DNA from: Gammaproteobacteria bacterium
GTDB lineage: Bacteria > Pseudomonadota > Gammaproteobacteria > Steroidobacterales > Steroidobacteraceae
Direction of reading: 5' to 3'
DNA length: 59,789 nt
NCBI GenBank assembly: GCA_028293745.1
Contig: JAQGOF010000128.1
Span: 1-59,789 of the forward strand
How positions within the stretch are numbered: the stretch's first letter is position 1; each line of letters opens with the position of its first letter. Below are positions 41,492 through 50,125 of this stretch, piece by piece. The notes beneath the pieces were generated by a model that saw only the letters and a program-made list of their open reading frames with translations, was not told the origin of the DNA and did no database searches. Made by a program: the position numbers and the translations under genes.

Positions 41492-43138
41492 ATGCGCAAA
41501 CATCGCTCAATGAGACAGCCGGCGGGCGGTGGGACGGCACGGCTCGCTTTTTTCAGTTGTACGGCCTTGACTTTGATGGCGGGCAGCGTGACACATTCCG
41601 CGCCGGACAGGGCGCGCCAAGGCATGGTCTCACGCCAGGACCTCGAAATCGTCGACTGCCTGCTGCCCGGCCAGGTTCGCCAGCTCGGTAACGCGACATA
41701 TGTCACGCAGCGGCGACCGACACGTACGACGGCTGCGGACTGCCGTGTCCGCGGTGGAGAGTATGTCGCCTACGATCGTGCAGATTACAAGTCGGCATTG
41801 AAGGTCTGGCTGGACCTTGCCCAAGCTGGTGATTCGGATGCCCAGAACAACGTTGGCGAGATCTATGAACGTGGACTGGGTGACACTCCGAACTACGAGG
41901 CCGCCGTCATCTGGTATCAAAAGGCGGCTGACCAGGGTTATTCGCGAGCGCAGTTCAACCTCGGCACGCTGTACGAGCAGGGACTCGGTGTCGGACAGGA
42001 CAAGCTGAAAGCCCTGGACCTGTACCGCAAGGCGTGGGGAATTCCTGCCGACAGTGTCGTCTACAAGGACGCGGCCAATCAGCAAACCGAGACCCTGCGC
42101 AAGGAGCTCGAGACGCAGGTCGGCGAGAAAGACGAGCAGGTCAAGGCCCTGTTGCAGCAGGTCGAGGAGCTCAAGGCACAGCTGAAGCAGGCCCAGGTGA
42201 GCCGCAAGGATGACAGCGCGCTGAAGAAGCAGGCAGAGACACTCAGCCGCCTGATGGATGCGCTGCGCGCTGATCGCGATCGCAGCCAGGAGCAGCTTTC
42301 CAGGATCCGCGCTCCCTCAACCACCACCGTCACCGGACCTCCTCCTGACCCGCAAGCCTTCGAGCGTTACGTCAAGGGCCTCAACTTCGGCCGGTTCTAC
42401 GCGATCATCATCGGGAATCAGACCTATCAGAACCTCGACCACCTGCAGACACCCAGGACCGACGCCGAGCGCGCCGCGAAGCTCCTCCGGGACAAGTACG
42501 GTTTCAACGTCCAGATCCTGGAGGACGCCAGCGATGATGCCATGTTGGCGGCCCTCAACGATCTGAACAAGATCCTGAAGGAGAACGACAATGTTCTCAT
42601 TTACTACGCCGGCCACGGGTCGCGCCAGAAGACCCCGGGCGCGGATCTCGGTTACTGGCTGCCGGTGAACGCCGAGCGCCCTCCCAGCCTGCGGTTCTGG
42701 GTGGGCACCGATCAGATCAGCAGCTACCTGGGTATTTTCCGAGCGAAACGGGTGCTGGTGGTGGCGGACTCCTGCTACGCGGGCCTGCTTTCGTCAGATC
42801 CGGGGCTCATCGTCTTCAGTACTCAGACACAGGCCGCGATGGAGTATCTCAAGTACAAGCTGCCCAAGCGGGCGCGGCTGTTGCTGGCATCGGGCGGCGA
42901 TAATCCAGTGCTCGACGTGGGTGGCAACGGCAATTCCGTATTCGCCCGCGCCTTCCTGGACGTGCTGGAGTCCAATTCCGACTTGCTCTCCACGCCCGCG
43001 CTGTTCGCACGCCTGCAGGAGCGGGTCAAGAGCGCGGCTGCCCGCAACAACTTCCAGCAGGCGCCCGAGCTGAAGTCCATCAAGAGTGCCGGTCACGAGG
43101 TCGGGGATTTTTTCTTCGTCCCCAAATCCGGAGCATGA
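41492..43138 (+). CDS. Exported caspase-family (C14) peptidase with Sel1 repeats
   Basis: 548 aa. A hydrophobic N-terminal segment (residues about 18-36) looks like a signal sequence. Two Sel1/TPR-like repeats follow (about 100-182, with AQNNVGEIYERGLG and AQFNLGTLYEQGLG), then a coiled coil (195-272) and a caspase domain (about 300-540). The catalytic dyad is visible as His375 in YYAGHG and Cys428 in VADSCYAG. Caspase-like peptidases cut after Arg/Lys or Asp. It opens block B, directly before tssA. Its target is unknown and may be a T6SS component or periplasmic protein (inference). Confidence 0.87.
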   Translation: MRKHRSMRQPAGGGTARLAFFSCTALTLMAGSVTHSAPDRARQGMVSRQDLEIVDCLLPGQVRQLGNATYVTQRRPTRTTAADCRVRGGEYVAYDRADYKSALKVWLDLAQAGDSDAQNNVGEIYERGLGDTPNYEAAVIWYQKAADQGYSRAQFNLGTLYEQGLGVGQDKLKALDLYRKAWGIPADSVVYKDAANQQTETLRKELETQVGEKDEQVKALLQQVEELKAQLKQAQVSRKDDSALKKQAETLSRLMDALRADRDRSQEQLSRIRAPSTTTVTGPPPDPQAFERYVKGLNFGRFYAIIIGNQTYQNLDHLQTPRTDAERAAKLLRDKYGFNVQILEDASDDAMLAALNDLNKILKENDNVLIYYAGHGSRQKTPGADLGYWLPVNAERPPSLRFWVGTDQISSYLGIFRAKRVLVVADSCYAGLLSSDPGLIVFSTQTQAAMEYLKYKLPKRARLLLASGGDNPVLDVGGNGNSVFARAFLDVLESNSDLLSTPALFARLQERVKSAAARNNFQQAPELKSIKSAGHEVGDFFFVPKSGA

Positions 43139-43145
43139 GCCGTAC

Positions 43146-44189
43146 ATGAGTGACCCCGGCCTGGAAGCGCTGCTCAAGCCCGTGTCGGCGCAGCTGCCGT
43201 GCGGCAAGAACCTGGAATACGCGTCCGAGTTCGTGCAGCTCATGGAGCTGGCGCGCCCCAAACCCGAGCAAACCAGCGGCGAAAAGACTATTGCCGCGCA
43301 GGAGCCCCCGTGGCCCAAGGTTCGGGACGAGGCCGAGCTGCTGCTCGGATCCACCAAAGACCTGCGAGTCGCGGGCGTCCTGCACAATGCCCTCGTGAAA
43401 ACTGACGGGGTCGCAGGCCTGAGCACGGGCCTCGCGCTCATGCGAGGCCTGTTGGAGCGCTATTGGGATAACCTCTACCCGCCGCTCGAGGCTGACGAGG
43501 ACAACGATCCGACCTTCCGGCTGAATTGCCTCGTGGGCTCTTTGAGCGGGGAGGAGGCGTTGGTTCTGTTGAGACAGATCCCGCTCGTCGAATCGCGGCA
43601 GTTTGGAGCGCAGAGCCTGCGCCAGTACAGGATCGTCACGGGCGCAATCAAGACTGTCGCTGCAGACGAGCAGCCCACCGATCTGGCGCAGGACCTCGCG
43701 AAGCTCCAAGCGGCTTTCCAAGGCGCCGATATCGCGGCTCTGAAGTCAAGTGCACAGGCCGCCTCGGGCGCCGTGGACCATCTGAGCGCGATTGAAAAAA
43801 TCCTGCAGGATCGAACCGGGGGCATCCCCGAGGGACTGGCCGCGCTGCATGCCGATGTGCGGGAAATCAATGCCGTGTTCGCAGCCGAACTGACCAGGCG
43901 CGGCGAGGCTCCCGCAGGGGACCCTTCGGCCGGTTCAGCGGACAAGCCGCACGGCCAGGCAGTTTCGGCGCTGCAGGGCGAAATCCGGTCTCGCACGGAT
44001 GTCGTGCGTACATTGGACGCCCTTTGTGACTATTATGTGCGCAACGAGCCGTCGAGCCCCGTCCCACTCCTGCTCAAACGTGCCAGGCGGCTGGTGGACA
44101 AAGGATTTATGGATATCATCCGCGATCTCGCTCCCGCCGGTGTTGCGGAAGCGGAAGTTATTGGCGGCCTTGAGAACAAGGAGTCCTGA
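43146..44189 (+). CDS. tssA: T6SS baseplate/sheath-assembly protein TssA
   Basis: 347 aa, ImpA-type. Residues 1-170 match the ImpA N-terminal domain (ALLKPVSAQLPCGKNLEY, WPKVRDEAELLLGSTKDLRV, LLERYWDNLYPPLEADEDND). The C-terminal half is helical with LCDYYVRNEPSSPVPLLLKR, the pattern of short-form TssA. TssA recruits or caps the sheath and tube during assembly. ATG 43146 is seven bases after the caspase gene stop. Confidence 0.92.
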   Translation: MSDPGLEALLKPVSAQLPCGKNLEYASEFVQLMELARPKPEQTSGEKTIAAQEPPWPKVRDEAELLLGSTKDLRVAGVLHNALVKTDGVAGLSTGLALMRGLLERYWDNLYPPLEADEDNDPTFRLNCLVGSLSGEEALVLLRQIPLVESRQFGAQSLRQYRIVTGAIKTVAADEQPTDLAQDLAKLQAAFQGADIAALKSSAQAASGAVDHLSAIEKILQDRTGGIPEGLAALHADVREINAVFAAELTRRGEAPAGDPSAGSADKPHGQAVSALQGEIRSRTDVVRTLDALCDYYVRNEPSSPVPLLLKRARRLVDKGFMDIIRDLAPAGVAEAEVIGGLENKES

Positions 44190-44289
44190 AGGGTAGAGTA
44201 GCCGCCCTGACATCAAACCGCAGTCGGTATAGCGGTCACGGCTGGGCGGCTCCACTCGCCGCGCCCACGCACACTCAAGGGGAGGTCTT

Positions 44290-44802
44290 GTGGCCAAAGA
44301 AAGCAGTACGAAATTCATCGCACGCAACCGCGCGCCGCGCGTGCAGATCGAGTACGACGTTGAAACCAATGGCGCGATGCAAAAGAAGCAAATCCCGTTC
44401 ATCATGGGTGTGCTTGCCGACCTGTCGGGCAGGTCTGCGGAAGAGTTGCCGGAAGTCGGCCAGCGCAAGGCGCTCGAAATCGACATGGACAATTTCGACA
44501 GTCGTTTGAAGGCAATGAAGCCGCGCGTGACATTCGCCGTACCGAACAAGCTGACCGATGCGGGCGGCAACATCGGTGTAGATCTGACGTTCGAAAGCAT
44601 GGATGATTTCTCGCCTGCGGCGATCGCGCGCAAGGTCGAGCCACTGGCCAAGTTGCTCGAGGCGCGCACTCAACTGGCGAATCTCGTGACCTTCATGGAT
44701 GGCCGCGCCGGGGCCGAGAAGCTGATCTCAGAGGCGCTGCAGAATCCGGCTCTGTTACAGGCGCTCGTGTCGGCGCCGAAACCGGACGAAGAGAAGAAGT
44801 AA
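44290..44802 (+). CDS. tssB: T6SS contractile sheath small subunit TssB
   Basis: 170 aa. VQIEYDVETN opens the conserved domain, followed by PFIMGVLADLSG and KALEIDMDNFDSRLKAMKPR, then LVTFMDGRAGAE. TssB and TssC polymerise into the contractile sheath. The GTG start has the strong site AGGGGAGG at seven to eight bases, implying high expression. The 100-bp gap before it is the largest in block B and may hold a promoter. Confidence 0.97.
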   Translation: MAKESSTKFIARNRAPRVQIEYDVETNGAMQKKQIPFIMGVLADLSGRSAEELPEVGQRKALEIDMDNFDSRLKAMKPRVTFAVPNKLTDAGGNIGVDLTFESMDDFSPAAIARKVEPLAKLLEARTQLANLVTFMDGRAGAEKLISEALQNPALLQALVSAPKPDEEKK

Positions 44803-44832
44803 GTTTGAGCGTGCAAATCGCGGGAGTCCACC

Positions 44833-46320
44833 ATGGCTGAAGCCACCAGCAGCGTCCAGCAGCAACCGGGCCAGACGACCGAAGTCAGCGCTTTCCAGTC
44901 TTTGCTGCGTAAGGAGTTCCGGACCAAGACCGACCGTGCGCAGGAGCAAGTCGAGACTGCAGTCAAGACGCTCGCCGAGCAGGTCCTCAAGGACACCGGT
45001 CTGATCACCGACGACGCGATCAATTCCGTCAACGCAATCGTCGCGGAGCTCGACAAGAAGCTGTCGGAGCAGATCAACGAGATCCTCCATCATGCCGAGT
45101 TCAAGCAGATGGAAGGCACGTGGCGCGGTCTGCGGCACCTGGTATTCAACACCGAGTCCAGCGAGACGTTGAAGATCAAGATCTTCAACATCTCCAAGAA
45201 GGAGCTCGGCAAGACGCTCAGGAAATTCCCCGGGACGTTCTGGGACCAGAGTCCGGTCTTCAAGAAGGTATACGAGGAAGAGTACGGCACGATCGGTGGC
45301 GATCCGTACGGCTGCCTGGTCGGCGACTACTACTTCGACCACAGTCCCCAGGATGTGGAATTGCTGCGCGCCATGGCCTCTATTTCTGCTGCCGCGCATT
45401 CACCGTTCATCTCCGCCGCCGCGCCCTCTCTCATGGGGTTCGACACCTGGCAGGAGCTGGCGAACCCACGCGATCTCACCAAGATCTTCTCGACCCCCGA
45501 CTACGCGGCCTGGCGCTCCTTGCGGGAGTCCGAGGACTCCCGTTACATCGGCCTGACCATGCCGCGTTTCCTGTCGCGGCTGCCTTACGGTGCGAACACC
45601 GACCCTGTCGAGGAGTTCGCATTCGAAGAGGACACATCGGGTGCGGATTCCGAAAAGTACGCCTGGTCCAATGCCGCTTACGCGATGGCCACCAACATCA
45701 ACAAAGCCTTTGCGATGTACGGCTGGTGCACACGTATCCGCGGCGTCGAGTCCGGCGGCACCGTTGATGGCTTGCCGTGCCATACGTTTCCATCTGACGA
45801 TGGCGGCGTCGACATGAAGTGTCCGACGGAAATCTCAATTACCGACCGCCGGGAAGCCGAGCTGGCCAAGAACGGCCTGATGCCGTTGCTGCATCGGAAG
45901 AACTCGGATCAAGCCGTCTTCATCGGGGCACAGTCGCTGCAGAAACCGGCGGAGTATGAGCAGGCGGAGGCGACTTCCAATGCCGCGCTTGCGGCGCGCC
46001 TGCCCTACATGTTTGCCTGCTGCCGGTTCGCGCACTACCTGAAGTGTATCGTGCGCGACAAGATCGGCTCCTTCAAAGAGCGGGCGGACATGGAGCGCTG
46101 GCTGTCGGATTGGATACTCAACTACGTGGACGGCGATCCGGCCAATTCTTCAGAGTCCATCAAGGCGCGCAAGCCACTCGCCGGCGCGCAGGTGGAGGTC
46201 AAGGATGTCGAGGGCAAGCCCGGCTACTACTCCGCCGTCTTCCGCTTGCGCCCACACTATCAGCTCGAAGGTTTGACTGTGTCGCTGCGCCTGGTGTCGC
46301 GACTGCAGGGTGGCCAGTAA
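44833..46320 (+). CDS. tssC: T6SS contractile sheath large subunit TssC
   Basis: 495 aa. Diagnostic segments are FKQMEGTWRGLRHLV, DPYGCLVGDYYFDH, SAAAHSPFISAAAPSLMG and LARLPYG-like SRLPYGANTDPVEEF. It forms the outer sheath with TssB and is disassembled by ClpV after contraction. It lies 30 bp after tssB, the usual arrangement. Confidence 0.97.
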   Translation: MAEATSSVQQQPGQTTEVSAFQSLLRKEFRTKTDRAQEQVETAVKTLAEQVLKDTGLITDDAINSVNAIVAELDKKLSEQINEILHHAEFKQMEGTWRGLRHLVFNTESSETLKIKIFNISKKELGKTLRKFPGTFWDQSPVFKKVYEEEYGTIGGDPYGCLVGDYYFDHSPQDVELLRAMASISAAAHSPFISAAAPSLMGFDTWQELANPRDLTKIFSTPDYAAWRSLRESEDSRYIGLTMPRFLSRLPYGANTDPVEEFAFEEDTSGADSEKYAWSNAAYAMATNINKAFAMYGWCTRIRGVESGGTVDGLPCHTFPSDDGGVDMKCPTEISITDRREAELAKNGLMPLLHRKNSDQAVFIGAQSLQKPAEYEQAEATSNAALAARLPYMFACCRFAHYLKCIVRDKIGSFKERADMERWLSDWILNYVDGDPANSSESIKARKPLAGAQVEVKDVEGKPGYYSAVFRLRPHYQLEGLTVSLRLVSRLQGGQ

Positions 46321-46347
46321 CAATCAACGATTAGGGAGCAGATTCAA

Positions 46348-46830
46348 ATGGCAATTGATACCTTTCTCAAGCTCGGGGACCTGAAAGGTGAATCCCAGGT
46401 CAAGGGTTTTGAGGAGCACATCCAGGTACTGGCGTGGAGTTGGGGAATGAGCCAGTCCGGCACCACGCACATGGGCAGTGGCGGCGGCGCCGGCAAGGTC
46501 AACGTGCAGGATATTTCCTTCACGCACTATCTCGACTCGTCGACTCCCAATTTGATGAAGGCCTGCTCGACGGGGGGACACTTCGACGACGCGACGCTCA
46601 CGATGCGCAAGGCCGGCGGTACTCCTCTGGACTACGTGGTCATCAAGCTGACCGAAGTCATCGTCACTTCCGTGTCGACGGGCGGTAGCGCCGGCGAAGA
46701 CCTGCTTACCGAGAATGTCACGCTGAACTTCGCGCAATTCCAGGTCGATTATCAACCGCAGGATGCGAAGGGTGCGAAGAAGGGCGGCGCGATCACTTTC
46801 AAGTACGACATCTCCAAAAACGAGGTGTGA
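46348..46830 (+). CDS. hcp: T6SS inner-tube protein Hcp
   Basis: 160 aa. DUF796 family: DTFLKLGDLKGESQVKGFEE opens the protein, with FTHYLDSSTPNLMKACSTGG and a C-terminal ITFKYDISKNEV. Hexamers stack into the tube that carries effectors. It has no C-terminal toxin extension. AGGGAG lies before the ATG. An inverted repeat follows the stop. Confidence 0.96.
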   Translation: MAIDTFLKLGDLKGESQVKGFEEHIQVLAWSWGMSQSGTTHMGSGGGAGKVNVQDISFTHYLDSSTPNLMKACSTGGHFDDATLTMRKAGGTPLDYVVIKLTEVIVTSVSTGGSAGEDLLTENVTLNFAQFQVDYQPQDAKGAKKGGAITFKYDISKNEV

Positions 46831-46859
46831 GCCAGGGCGCGTTGCTGGCGGCAGCGATC

Positions 46860-46880
46860 GACGCCCGTGTTGGGGGCGTC
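46860..46880 (+). terminator. Hairpin after hcp
   Basis: A perfect 7-bp stem, GACGCCC and GGGCGTC, with a 7-base loop, lies about 30 bp past the hcp stop. No T-run follows. It may stabilise the hcp transcript or partly terminate, giving more hcp than tagJ and tssE. Confidence 0.35.
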
Positions 46881-46914
46881 GTCGCGGGCTTGCACCGCGT
46901 GCCCCGCTCTCCAT

Positions 46915-47724
46915 ATGACTTCGGCTGAACAGAGCGTTCGTGAAGGCAATCTGTCGCAGGCTCTGGATGAGCTGCAGCAACGGGTGCGGCGCAATGCTGC
47001 TTCGGGGCCCGACCGGGCTTTCCTGTTCCAGCTGTTGGCTCTGCAGGGTCAATGGGAGCGTGCAGCGAACCAACTGAAGGTGTTGGGGGATCTGGATGCC
47101 AGCGCGCTCATCACGGTGCAGATGTACCAGCCCGCGATTCAATGTGAGTTGCTGCGCGCGAAGGTTTTCTCGGGCGAGACGACCCCACTGCTGCTGGGTG
47201 AGCCGGAACAGTGGATGGCGCTGTTGCTCGAATCATTGAAGCATCTTGCCGGCGGCCGGTACGAAGCGGCGGGAAAGCTGCGTGAGCAGGCGTTGGAGGC
47301 AGCCCCGGCACGCGCGGGTAGCATCAATGGCGAGCCATTCGAATGGATTGCGGATTCCGATCCGCGGCTTGGACCGTGCCTGGAGCTGATAGTAGACGGC
47401 AAGTACTACTGGACACCCATCACCAACCTGCAATCGTTGCGCCTCGAGCCTCCCACCGACCTGCGTGACCTCATCTGGGCGCAAGCGACGGTGACCTGGG
47501 CAAACGGCGGCCAGGTGCCCGCGTTGCTCCCCGTACGGTATCCGGGTTCAGAAGCCTCTACGGCCACCGACTCACATCGCCTCTCGCGCAAGACAGATTG
47601 GATTCAACAGCCGGACGAGACTGTTTTGGGAGTCGGACAGCGGATGCTGGCGACGGATACCGGCGAATATGCCCTTCTCGAGGTCCGCGAGCTGTTGATC
47701 ACTGCGCCGACTACACCGGCCTAG
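46915..47724 (+). CDS. tagJ: T6SS accessory protein TagJ (ImpE family)
   Basis: 269 aa. The N-terminal part is helical and TPR-like (VREGNLSQALDELQQRVRRN, AFLFQLLALQGQWERAANQL). The C-terminal part has the ImpE signature EWIADSDPRLGPCLELIVDG and YYWTPITNLQSLRLEPPTDLR-like strand order. TagJ binds TssB and modulates ClpV-dependent sheath turnover in systems that carry it. ATG 46915 is chosen; a longer frame starts at 46867. Confidence 0.88.
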   Translation: MTSAEQSVREGNLSQALDELQQRVRRNAASGPDRAFLFQLLALQGQWERAANQLKVLGDLDASALITVQMYQPAIQCELLRAKVFSGETTPLLLGEPEQWMALLLESLKHLAGGRYEAAGKLREQALEAAPARAGSINGEPFEWIADSDPRLGPCLELIVDGKYYWTPITNLQSLRLEPPTDLRDLIWAQATVTWANGGQVPALLPVRYPGSEASTATDSHRLSRKTDWIQQPDETVLGVGQRMLATDTGEYALLEVRELLITAPTTPA

Positions 47725-47740
47725 CTGCACGGACCAGCGC

Positions 47741-48241
47741 ATGGCCGAGCTGCTCCCCCAGGAACGCTTACAGCCGTCGCTGCTCGATCGACTCACGGAC
47801 AATGCGCCGGATACTCGCACGGAGTCCCGCGAGGCGCGCGTGCTGAACCTGACTCAACTTCGAGCGAGCGTAATGCGCGACGTGGCCTGGCTCCTCAACA
47901 CGGTCAACCTGGCCGCTTCTCAGGACTTCGGGTCATGCCGGGAGGCCGAGCATTCGACGATCAACTACGGCATTCCCGACCTGGCCGGCAGCTCTGCGGC
48001 GGGCCGTAACGCGAAGGAGCTCGAGCGCGCCGTGCGCCAGGCGCTGATCGATTTTGAGCCCAGAATCCTGCGTGACACTGTGCGCGTCAGTGTGCGCGTG
48101 CAGCCGGATCGGATGAGCCGGCACGCGCTGACCTTCATCATCGAGGGGGACCTGTGGGCCCAACCGGTGCCGCTCAGCATCTATCTCAAGACCGAGGTGG
48201 ATCTGGAGACCGGCACTGTCACCGTGACCGACAAAGCTTAG
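47741..48241 (+). CDS. tssE: T6SS baseplate protein TssE
   Basis: 166 aa, gp25-like. LRASVMRDVAWLLNTVNLA near residue 45-65 and STINYGIPDLAGSS are diagnostic, and the C-terminal strand FIIEGDLWAQPVPLSIYLK completes the fold. It links baseplate wedges to the sheath. It lies between tagJ and tssF. Confidence 0.94.
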   Translation: MAELLPQERLQPSLLDRLTDNAPDTRTESREARVLNLTQLRASVMRDVAWLLNTVNLAASQDFGSCREAEHSTINYGIPDLAGSSAAGRNAKELERAVRQALIDFEPRILRDTVRVSVRVQPDRMSRHALTFIIEGDLWAQPVPLSIYLKTEVDLETGTVTVTDKA

Positions 48242-48250
48242 CTGAGCACC

Positions 48251-50125
48251 TTGGATCCGCGCATCCTCAAATACTACAACCGCGAGCTGCAACACGTTCG
48301 GGAAATGGGCGCGGAATTCGCGCGTGAATATCCCAAGATTGCTGCACGGCTGGGACTGGATGGCATCGATTGCGCCGACCCTTACGTCGAGCGGCTGCTG
48401 GAGGGTTTTGCTTATCTTGCCGCGCGCGTGCAGTTGAAGATCGATGCCGAGTTTCCAACATTCACTCAGAACCTGCTGCAGATCGTCTATCCACACTACC
48501 TTGCGCCCACTCCCTCGATGGGCGTGGCTCAATTCCAACCCGACTTGAAGGAACCGGCTCTTGCGCAAGGGTATCCGATACCGCGTGGCTCGGTCCTTCG
48601 CGCCACGCTTGGCAAAGAGGACAGTGTGGCTTGTGAGTACCGCACAGCACACGAATGCACTCTGTGGCCATTGCGCCTGACCGAGGTACGTTATTACGGA
48701 TCCGCCGCCGCGCTCGCGGCCATTGGCGCGACGGGGCCGGCAACGACGCGCGCCGGGCTTCGCTTGAGTTTCACGACAACCGCGGGTGTACCGCTCGAGA
48801 GTCTGCAACTGGATCGCCTGCCGATCTATCTGTCGGCTGCCGATGAGCTTCCCTTTCTTCTCTACGAGAGCATATTCGGGACCGCGACGGGATTCCTCGT
48901 GCGGCCAAAAGGAGCTCCCGGCCGCGCCGTGCTTCGCGGGAGCGGCTGCATCGAGCGGGAAGGGTTCGACGACGACCAGGGATTGATTCCCTACACGCGC
49001 CGCTCCTTCCAAGGCTATCGAATACTCCAGGAATATTGTGCGTTCCCGGAGCGCTTCCTGTTCTTCACTCTGAGTGACCTGCGCCGGGCGTTGCAAGGCA
49101 TGCCCGGGAGCGAGTTCGAGATCATTCTGCTCTTCAATCGTCCGGCGCCGGCGCTGGAAGGGACGCTGTCGGCGGAGAACTTCAGGTTGTTTTGCGCCCC
49201 CGTGATCAACCTGGTCCACAAGCGGGCCGATCGAATTCACCTGGATCGGTTGCACCACGAATACCAGGTCATTGCGGATCGTACCCGTCCGCTGGATTTC
49301 GAGATTTTCGCCGTGCTGGGCCTCGAGGGATACGGGTCGAGCATGGAGCCGGAAGTCAGCTTCGAGCCGTTTTATGCCAGCTCGGAAGCAACCTGGCACG
49401 GGCGCAACCGGGCATTCTTTACCACGCGCCGCGAGCCGCGGATGCTCTCCTCCAAGCAACGCGCGCAGGGTCCCCGCTCGAGCTACATCGGCAGCGAAGT
49501 ATTCGTATCGCTGGTGGATGCGGACCAGGCGCCGTACTCCAGCAATCTGCGGCAGCTGGCGCTGGAAGTTCTATGTACCAACCGTGATTTGCCCTTGCAG
49601 ATGCCGGTCGGCAAAGGCGCGACCGACTTCATCCTGGACCTGGGTGCACCTGTCGAATCCATCCGCTGCCTGGCAGGGCCGACCAAGCCACGCGCCTCCT
49701 CGGTACATGGCGAATACGCCTGGAAGCTGTTGAGTCATCTCACACTCAACTATCTGTCATTGGTGGAGAGCTCGTCGGATGAGGGCGCGGCCGCACTGCG
49801 CGAGATACTTCTGCTGTACTGCGACCCGAATGATGCGGCGATGCAGAGGCAGATCGACGGAATGCGCGGGATCAACGCAAAACCTGTCACCGGGCGGCTG
49901 CCGGAAGCGGTCCATGTGTCTTATGTGCGCGGGCTCGAGATTGCGCTGACGTGCGAAGACGGCGCCTTTCAGGGCCGTGGCGTATTTCTTTTCGGGGCGG
50001 TATTGGAGGAATTCTTTCGACGTTACGTGTCACTCAACAGCTTTACGCGCACGGTTCTCAGGACGATGGATCGCGGCGAGGTTATGCGATGGCCAGCGAG
50101 ACTCGGGCAGCGGCAGATACTGTAG
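48251..50125 (+). CDS. tssF: T6SS baseplate protein TssF
   Basis: 624 aa, normal length. It starts with DPRILKYYNRELQHVREMG, the conserved opening, and continues with YVERLLEGFAYLAARVQLKI and FTQNLLQIVYPHYLAPTPSM. With TssG it forms the baseplate wedge. The start codon is TTG at 48251, ten bases after the tssE stop; no ATG is nearby. Its 3' end overlaps tssG by 37 bp. Confidence 0.96.
   Translation: MDPRILKYYNRELQHVREMGAEFAREYPKIAARLGLDGIDCADPYVERLLEGFAYLAARVQLKIDAEFPTFTQNLLQIVYPHYLAPTPSMGVAQFQPDLKEPALAQGYPIPRGSVLRATLGKEDSVACEYRTAHECTLWPLRLTEVRYYGSAAALAAIGATGPATTRAGLRLSFTTTAGVPLESLQLDRLPIYLSAADELPFLLYESIFGTATGFLVRPKGAPGRAVLRGSGCIEREGFDDDQGLIPYTRRSFQGYRILQEYCAFPERFLFFTLSDLRRALQGMPGSEFEIILLFNRPAPALEGTLSAENFRLFCAPVINLVHKRADRIHLDRLHHEYQVIADRTRPLDFEIFAVLGLEGYGSSMEPEVSFEPFYASSEATWHGRNRAFFTTRREPRMLSSKQRAQGPRSSYIGSEVFVSLVDADQAPYSSNLRQLALEVLCTNRDLPLQMPVGKGATDFILDLGAPVESIRCLAGPTKPRASSVHGEYAWKLLSHLTLNYLSLVESSSDEGAAALREILLLYCDPNDAAMQRQIDGMRGINAKPVTGRLPEAVHVSYVRGLEIALTCEDGAFQGRGVFLFGAVLEEFFRRYVSLNSFTRTVLRTMDRGEVMRWPARLGQRQIL

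Noticed and set aside
47933..49459. 508-aa minus frame opposite tssE and tssF
   Set aside because: Shadow of two certain T6SS genes.
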